64,000 nucleotides of DNA, taken from assembly GCA_910577275.1 (NCBI GenBank), contig CAJTMW010000001.1, forward strand, positions 193,566 through 257,565, written 5' to 3'. This DNA is from an uncultured Lachnospiraceae bacterium (lineage in GTDB: Bacteria; Bacillota; Clostridia; Lachnospirales; Lachnospiraceae). The notes beneath the pieces were generated by a model, which did no database searches, was not told the DNA's origin, and saw nothing but the letters and a program-made list of their open reading frames with translations. The position numbers were made by a program, and so were the translations under genes. Of this stretch, positions 59,911-64,000 are shown piece after piece (within the stretch, counting starts at the first letter, position 1; each line of letters opens with the position of its first letter).

Positions 59911-61833
59911 TTATATATCCAGCTCCGCATCCGTGGCGTGCTCGTAAATAAACGCTTTCCGCGGGGGCACATCCGTTCCCATCAGCATTTCCGTCACCTC
60001 CGAGGCCATGCGGGCGTCCTCAATGGCAACCTGTTTTAAAATTCTTGTCTCGGGATTCAGGGTGGTCTCCCAGAGCTGGGAGGCGTCCATCTCCCCGAGT
60101 CCTTTGTATCTTTGCAGCGTAAAAGGCCCCTTGTGGCGTTTCCGGTACTTTTCCAGAGCCTTGTCGTCGTAGAGGTATTCCTCCTCCCCCTTAGAGGGCA
60201 TTGCCTTATAGAGAGGCGGCATGGCAAGATACACGTGCCCCTCATAGATAAGCTCGGGCATAAAGCGGTAAAACAGCGTGAGAAGCAGTGTTGATATATG
60301 GGCGCCGTCCACGTCCGCATCCGCCATGATGATAATTTTATCGTATCGCAGCTTTGAGATGTCGAAATCGTTGCCGTAGCCTTCGGAAAAGCCGCAGCCG
60401 AAAGCGTAAATCATGGTCTTGATTTCCGCGTTTGCCAGAACCTTGTCGATGCTTGCCTTCTCTACGTTCAGGATTTTGCCCCGGATAGGAAGAATCGCCT
60501 GATAGGCGCGGTTTCTTGCCATCTTGGCGCTGCCTCCCGCGGAATCTCCCTCCACGATAAAGATTTCGCATTTTCCGGCGTCCTTTGACTCGCAGTTGGC
60601 CAGCTTTCCGTTGGAATCAAAGGAGAATTTCTGCTTCGTGAGCATATTGGTCTTTGCCCGCTCCTCGCTCTTACGGATTTTCGCCGCCTTTTCCGCACAG
60701 CCAATGACATTTTTGAGGGTATCCAGATTCCTGTCAAAATAGCGGACAAGTTCGTCAGACGCAATTTTGGATACCACCTTTGCCGCGTCCTGATTGTCCA
60801 GCTTCGTCTTGGTCTGGCCTTCAAATCTGGGGTCGGGGTGCTTTAGGGAAATTACCGCCGTCATTCCGTTTCGCACGTCCGTGCCGGTAAAATTGGCGTC
60901 CTTTTCCTTTAAAATGTTTAAATCTCTCGCATAAGTATTGATAATGTTGGTAAAAGCCGTCTTAAACCCGGTTAAATGGGTGCCGCCCTCCGAATTGTAG
61001 ATATTGTTGCAAAAGCCCATCACATTTTCGTGAAATTCATTGATGTACTGCAGGGCCCCCTCCACGGAGATTCCTTCGCTTTCCCCCTTGAAATAAATTA
61101 CGTCGCAGATGTTTTCCTTTGATTTATTCATATCCCGGATAAAGCCGATAATCCCGTCAGGCTCATGGTATTCGATATGTTCGGGCTGCTCTTTTCTTTT
61201 ATCTTCAAAGACAATAGTAAGTTCAGGGTTCAGGTAGGCCGTCTCGTGCATCCGGCTCTTGATATCGTCCTCCTTGAACCGCGTCCTGTCAAAAATCGTA
61301 TCGTCAGGAAGGAAGTTTATCTTCGTCCCGCTCTCTTTTGTTCTGCCCACCACCGGAAGCAGCCCGTCCACAAGCTCTGTTACCGGATTTCCTCTCTCGT
61401 AGCTGTCTTCATAAATACGCCCGCCGTTCTTGACCTGCACAGTCAATCTCGTGGAAAGCGCGTTTACAACGGAGGAACCCACCCCGTGCAGGCCGCCGCT
61501 GGTCTTATAAGCCGAATCGTCGAATTTGCCGCCTGCGTGAAGCGTGGTAAACACCAGACGCTCCGCGCTGATTCCCTTTTCATGTTTCCCCACGGGAATC
61601 CCCCGGCCGTTGTCCTCCACCGTGGCGGAACCGTCCGCCTCGAGGGTCACGTAAATATGGCTGCAATAGCCTGCCAGGTGCTCGTCCACCGCATTATCCA
61701 CAATTTCGTAGACAAGGTGGTTTAATCCTCTGGTGGAAACGCTGCCGATATACATTCCCGGTCTTTTTCTTACCGCTTCAAGACCTTCCAAAACAATGAT
61801 ACTGGAAGCGTCGTAAACTTCCGTTTTTGCCAT
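59911..61833 (-). CDS. parE: type IIA topoisomerase subunit B, topoisomerase IV-like (ParE)
   Basis: 640 residues. GHKL ATPase motifs: VDNAVDEHLAGYC, VEDNGRGIPVG, KTSGGLHGVGSSVVNALS. TOPRIM: EGDSAGGSAKMARNR and DADVDGAHI. The C-terminal PPLYK and RYKGLGEMDASQLWETTL are present. It pairs with parC 69 nt downstream, separated by a hairpin. Confidence 0.9.
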   Translation of the reverse strand: MAKTEVYDASSIIVLEGLEAVRKRPGMYIGSVSTRGLNHLVYEIVDNAVDEHLAGYCSHIYVTLEADGSATVEDNGRGIPVGKHEKGISAERLVFTTLHAGGKFDDSAYKTSGGLHGVGSSVVNALSTRLTVQVKNGGRIYEDSYERGNPVTELVDGLLPVVGRTKESGTKINFLPDDTIFDRTRFKEDDIKSRMHETAYLNPELTIVFEDKRKEQPEHIEYHEPDGIIGFIRDMNKSKENICDVIYFKGESEGISVEGALQYINEFHENVMGFCNNIYNSEGGTHLTGFKTAFTNIINTYARDLNILKEKDANFTGTDVRNGMTAVISLKHPDPRFEGQTKTKLDNQDAAKVVSKIASDELVRYFDRNLDTLKNVIGCAEKAAKIRKSEERAKTNMLTKQKFSFDSNGKLANCESKDAGKCEIFIVEGDSAGGSAKMARNRAYQAILPIRGKILNVEKASIDKVLANAEIKTMIYAFGCGFSEGYGNDFDISKLRYDKIIIMADADVDGAHISTLLLTLFYRFMPELIYEGHVYLAMPPLYKAMPSKGEEEYLYDDKALEKYRKRHKGPFTLQRYKGLGEMDASQLWETTLNPETRILKQVAIEDARMASEVTEMLMGTDVPPRKAFIYEHATDAELDI

Positions 61834-61858
61834 TAATACAAACCTCTTTCTTACAAAT

Positions 61859-62725
61859 TTATCTGATTTTCTTACAGCATGCCACAGCCAGAGAGCCCGG
61901 GCCGATATGACAGGCCACGCTTAAAGAAAGAGGATTAATCACGATATCAAAACCCGGAAATTCTTTAAGAAGCTCCTGCGCAAACTGCTCCGCCGCCTGC
62001 CGGTCCTTCGTATAGGCAACCTCCAGCCAGATATTATCAGGCGCAGCTCCGCCAAAGCGGCTCTCCATATCGTTTCTGATAGCGCTGGTCATGATGGATT
62101 TGCCCTGATTTGCGGTTCTCGCCTTGGCATAGGCGTCCAGCTTATCCCCCTGGATGGTAAGCACGGGCTTTAATCTCAAAATGGTTCCGATTGCCGCGGC
62201 CGCCGGAGTGATTCTTCCGCCCTTTTTCAGATAGTATAAGGTGTCCAGCATGATATAAATGCTGGAATTAAATTTATCGTTTTCAAGAAACTCTCTGATT
62301 TCGGCTGCGTCCATGCCTCTTTCGGCCAGAAGCTTTGCGTCCATCACTGACTGACGCTGGGTTACGGAAATCCGCTGGTTATTCACCACCTGCACTTTTC
62401 CGTCGAAATCCTCCGCCAGCATGACCGCGCTCTGGCAGGAGCCTGACAGACCGCTGCTCATGGGAATATGCACAATCTCGTCATACTCTTTGAGGGTCTC
62501 CTTCCACAAATCCATTACCGCCTCGGGGCTTGGCTGGCTGGTCACCACATCAGCCCCTGATTCAAGCCTCTCATAAAATTCCTCCTGACCAAGGGTAATG
62601 TCCTCGAAAAAAGTCTCCTCGTTAATCATAAAGGGCATAGGCAGAACCGCCACGCCAAGCTCTGCCGCCTCCGCCTGTGTAATACCGCTGTTTGAATCTG
62701 TCACGATTGCTATTTTCTTACTCAC
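61859..62725 (-). CDS. DegV family fatty-acid-binding protein
   Basis: 288 residues from GTG 62725, behind AAGGATTGAG. IVTDSNSGIT at the start, VVTSQPSPE, PMSSGLSGSCQSA and LKKGGRITPAAAAIG are family motifs. DegV/FakB proteins bind a fatty acid for phosphorylation by FakA. No fakA is nearby. It lies between recG and parE. Confidence 0.93.
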   Translation of the reverse strand: MSKKIAIVTDSNSGITQAEAAELGVAVLPMPFMINEETFFEDITLGQEEFYERLESGADVVTSQPSPEAVMDLWKETLKEYDEIVHIPMSSGLSGSCQSAVMLAEDFDGKVQVVNNQRISVTQRQSVMDAKLLAERGMDAAEIREFLENDKFNSSIYIMLDTLYYLKKGGRITPAAAAIGTILRLKPVLTIQGDKLDAYAKARTANQGKSIMTSAIRNDMESRFGGAAPDNIWLEVAYTKDRQAAEQFAQELLKEFPGFDIVINPLSLSVACHIGPGSLAVACCKKIR

Positions 62726-62766
62726 GTCTTCTCAATCCTTTCTTTCTACGCAAATACATCTTACTG

Positions 62767-64000
62767 TCAGATTGTTCTAAAGTCAATAAAATTTCCAGCA
62801 TTTTCATTTAAGTACCGGTAAAGGGACGCATGTCTTTCCTCTGTAAGCTGCGCGTCCTCCATAAGAATCCGGTCTACGGTGACGCTGATTTTCTTTAAAA
62901 GCTCTGCATCCTGATAGATATCGGCAATCTTGAATTCCATCTCCCCGCTCTGGCGGATGCCAAACAAATCCCCCGGCCCCCGCATCTTTAAATCCTCCTC
63001 CGCAATGTAAAAACCATCGTTGGATTCATTTAAAATTTTCAGCCTGTCCATGGACTGTTCCCTGTCGGAGGCATTCAGGAAAATACAATAGGACTGCTCC
63101 TTTCCTCTCCCGATGCGCCCCCGGAGCTGATGGAGCTGGGCAAGCCCGAACCGCTCCGCGTTTTCAATCATCATCACTGTGGCGTCCGGCACGTTGATGC
63201 CCACCTCAATCACCGTGGTTGACACCAGCACATGGATATCTCCCGCCGCAAAGGCCTCCATAATCCTCTTTTTGTCCGCCGCTTTCATCTTTCCGTGAAG
63301 AATTTCCACATGGACGGACTTTGGAAGCTGCTCCTTTAGCTTTTCCCCGTAATCCGTCACGTTTTCAAGGGAAGAGTCCGAATTTTCGTCCGCCTCCACC
63401 ATGGGGCAGATGACATAGGCCTGATTTCCCTTTGCCACCTCTTTTGCAATAAACTCATAGGCTTTCTTCCGGTAGGAGGTGCCCACCACACAGTTTTTGA
63501 TGGGGATTCGTCCCGCCGGCAGCTCGTCCACCACGGACAGATGCATATCTCCGTATAAAATAATGGCAAGGGTTCTGGGAATGGGGGTGGCGCTCATCAC
63601 CAGCACGTTTGCCCGCCCGCCCTTTTCGCTTAGGATTTCTCTCTGGCGGACGCCGAAACGGTGCTGCTCGTCTGTGATGACCAGAGCCAGCTTGCTGTAA
63701 TTTACCTTTTCCTGTATCAGGGCGTGGGTTCCGATAACCACATTTGCCTCTCCCGATTCTATTTTCCGGTAAACCTCTCTTTTTGCCGCCGTTCCCAGGG
63801 AACCTGTAAGAAGAACCGGCTTAAAAGGGAGCTGATACCGGTTCGTCAGCATGGCAAGCTGCTCAAAATGCTGGGCTGCCAGAATTTCGGTAGGCGCCAT
63901 AAGCGCTCCCTGATAGCCGTTGCTGACAGTCAGAAGAAGGGCCAGAAAGGCAAGGATGGTCTTCCCGGAGCCTACGTCCCCCTGAACCAGACGGTTCATA
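62767..64000 (-). CDS. recG: ATP-dependent DNA helicase RecG (5' end cut by window)
   Basis: About 410 C-terminal residues of RecG; the Met at 63999 is internal, since the Walker A motif (QGDVGSGKT) is normally preceded by some 280 residues with the wedge domain. Helicase motifs: DEQHRFG, SATPIPRTLA, STTVIEVGINVP, QLRGRIGRG. RecG regresses stalled forks. Its N-terminal part lies beyond the right edge. Confidence 0.97.
   Translation of the reverse strand, partial: MNRLVQGDVGSGKTILAFLALLLTVSNGYQGALMAPTEILAAQHFEQLAMLTNRYQLPFKPVLLTGSLGTAAKREVYRKIESGEANVVIGTHALIQEKVNYSKLALVITDEQHRFGVRQREILSEKGGRANVLVMSATPIPRTLAIILYGDMHLSVVDELPAGRIPIKNCVVGTSYRKKAYEFIAKEVAKGNQAYVICPMVEADENSDSSLENVTDYGEKLKEQLPKSVHVEILHGKMKAADKKRIMEAFAAGDIHVLVSTTVIEVGINVPDATVMMIENAERFGLAQLHQLRGRIGRGKEQSYCIFLNASDREQSMDRLKILNESNDGFYIAEEDLKMRGPGDLFGIRQSGEMEFKIADIYQDAELLKKISVTVDRILMEDAQLTEERHASLYRYLNENAGNFIDFRTI

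Overview
This 64 kb window is a chromosomal stretch from a low-to-moderate GC Gram-positive anaerobe, most likely Lachnospiraceae (Clostridia). Supporting signs are strong AGGAGG-type Shine-Dalgarno sites, frequent TTG/GTG starts, sigma-A promoters with 17-bp spacers, LexA (Cheo-type) operators, a YlbJ sporulation protein, an N-terminally extended L27 with its Prp protease, short-form HisG with HisZ, RecU, and a YneA-like gene divergent from lexA. I see no rRNA, tRNA, CRISPR array, prophage or insertion sequence. No stretch longer than 300 bases lacks a gene.

Layout, plus strand first (1-26 kb). miaB (5' end outside the window), mutS, mutL and miaA handle tRNA A37 modification and mismatch repair. 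They are followed by a PLP enzyme of the aluminium-resistance/Met-gamma-lyase family and by radC. A long envelope and division block comes next: mreB-mreC-mreD-PBP2, minC-minD-minE, rodA, mgsA, a lipoprotein DD-carboxypeptidase, a small P-loop protein of unknown role, a HlyD-like adaptor, yggS and sepF. After a terminator come aroB, lspA, an RluD-type pseudouridine synthase and a cytidylate-kinase-like protein, closed by a 19-bp stem terminator.

Middle (26-37.5 kb). On the minus strand are a small membrane protein, dtd and an AI-2E family permease. On the plus strand are a TtcA-like tRNA thiolase and a tyrosine recombinase. The SOS divergon (YneA-like LysM protein / lexA) has an almost ideal regulatory region. 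A second cytidylate-kinase-like paralogue and a complete branched-chain amino-acid ABC transporter (livJ-livHMGF) follow on the minus strand.

Right part (37.5-64 kb), almost all minus strand. It holds rplU-prp-rpmA, obgE-yhbY-nadD-yqeK-rsfS (ribosome assembly and NAD synthesis), and an upstream operon of two radical-SAM-linked proteins plus RNase E/G. Next are his genes (hisZ-hisG-hisD-hisB and a HisF-like/HisI/HisE fusion), recU, a second RluA-family synthase, a HAD phosphatase, the plus-strand ylbJ, a SepIVA/DivIVA-like coiled-coil protein, coaD, rsmD, a topoisomerase IV-type parE-parC pair, degV, and recG (5' end outside the window).

Most of the window is core genome. The least explained parts are the 139-residue P-loop protein with HlyD in the division block, the SepIVA-like protein next to coaD, the HisF-like domain lacking its catalytic Asp on the HisIE fusion, the two cytidylate-kinase-like paralogues with an altered P-loop, the enlarged PBP2, and short intergenic repeats at 4.0, 6.2, 7.2 and 14.7 kb.
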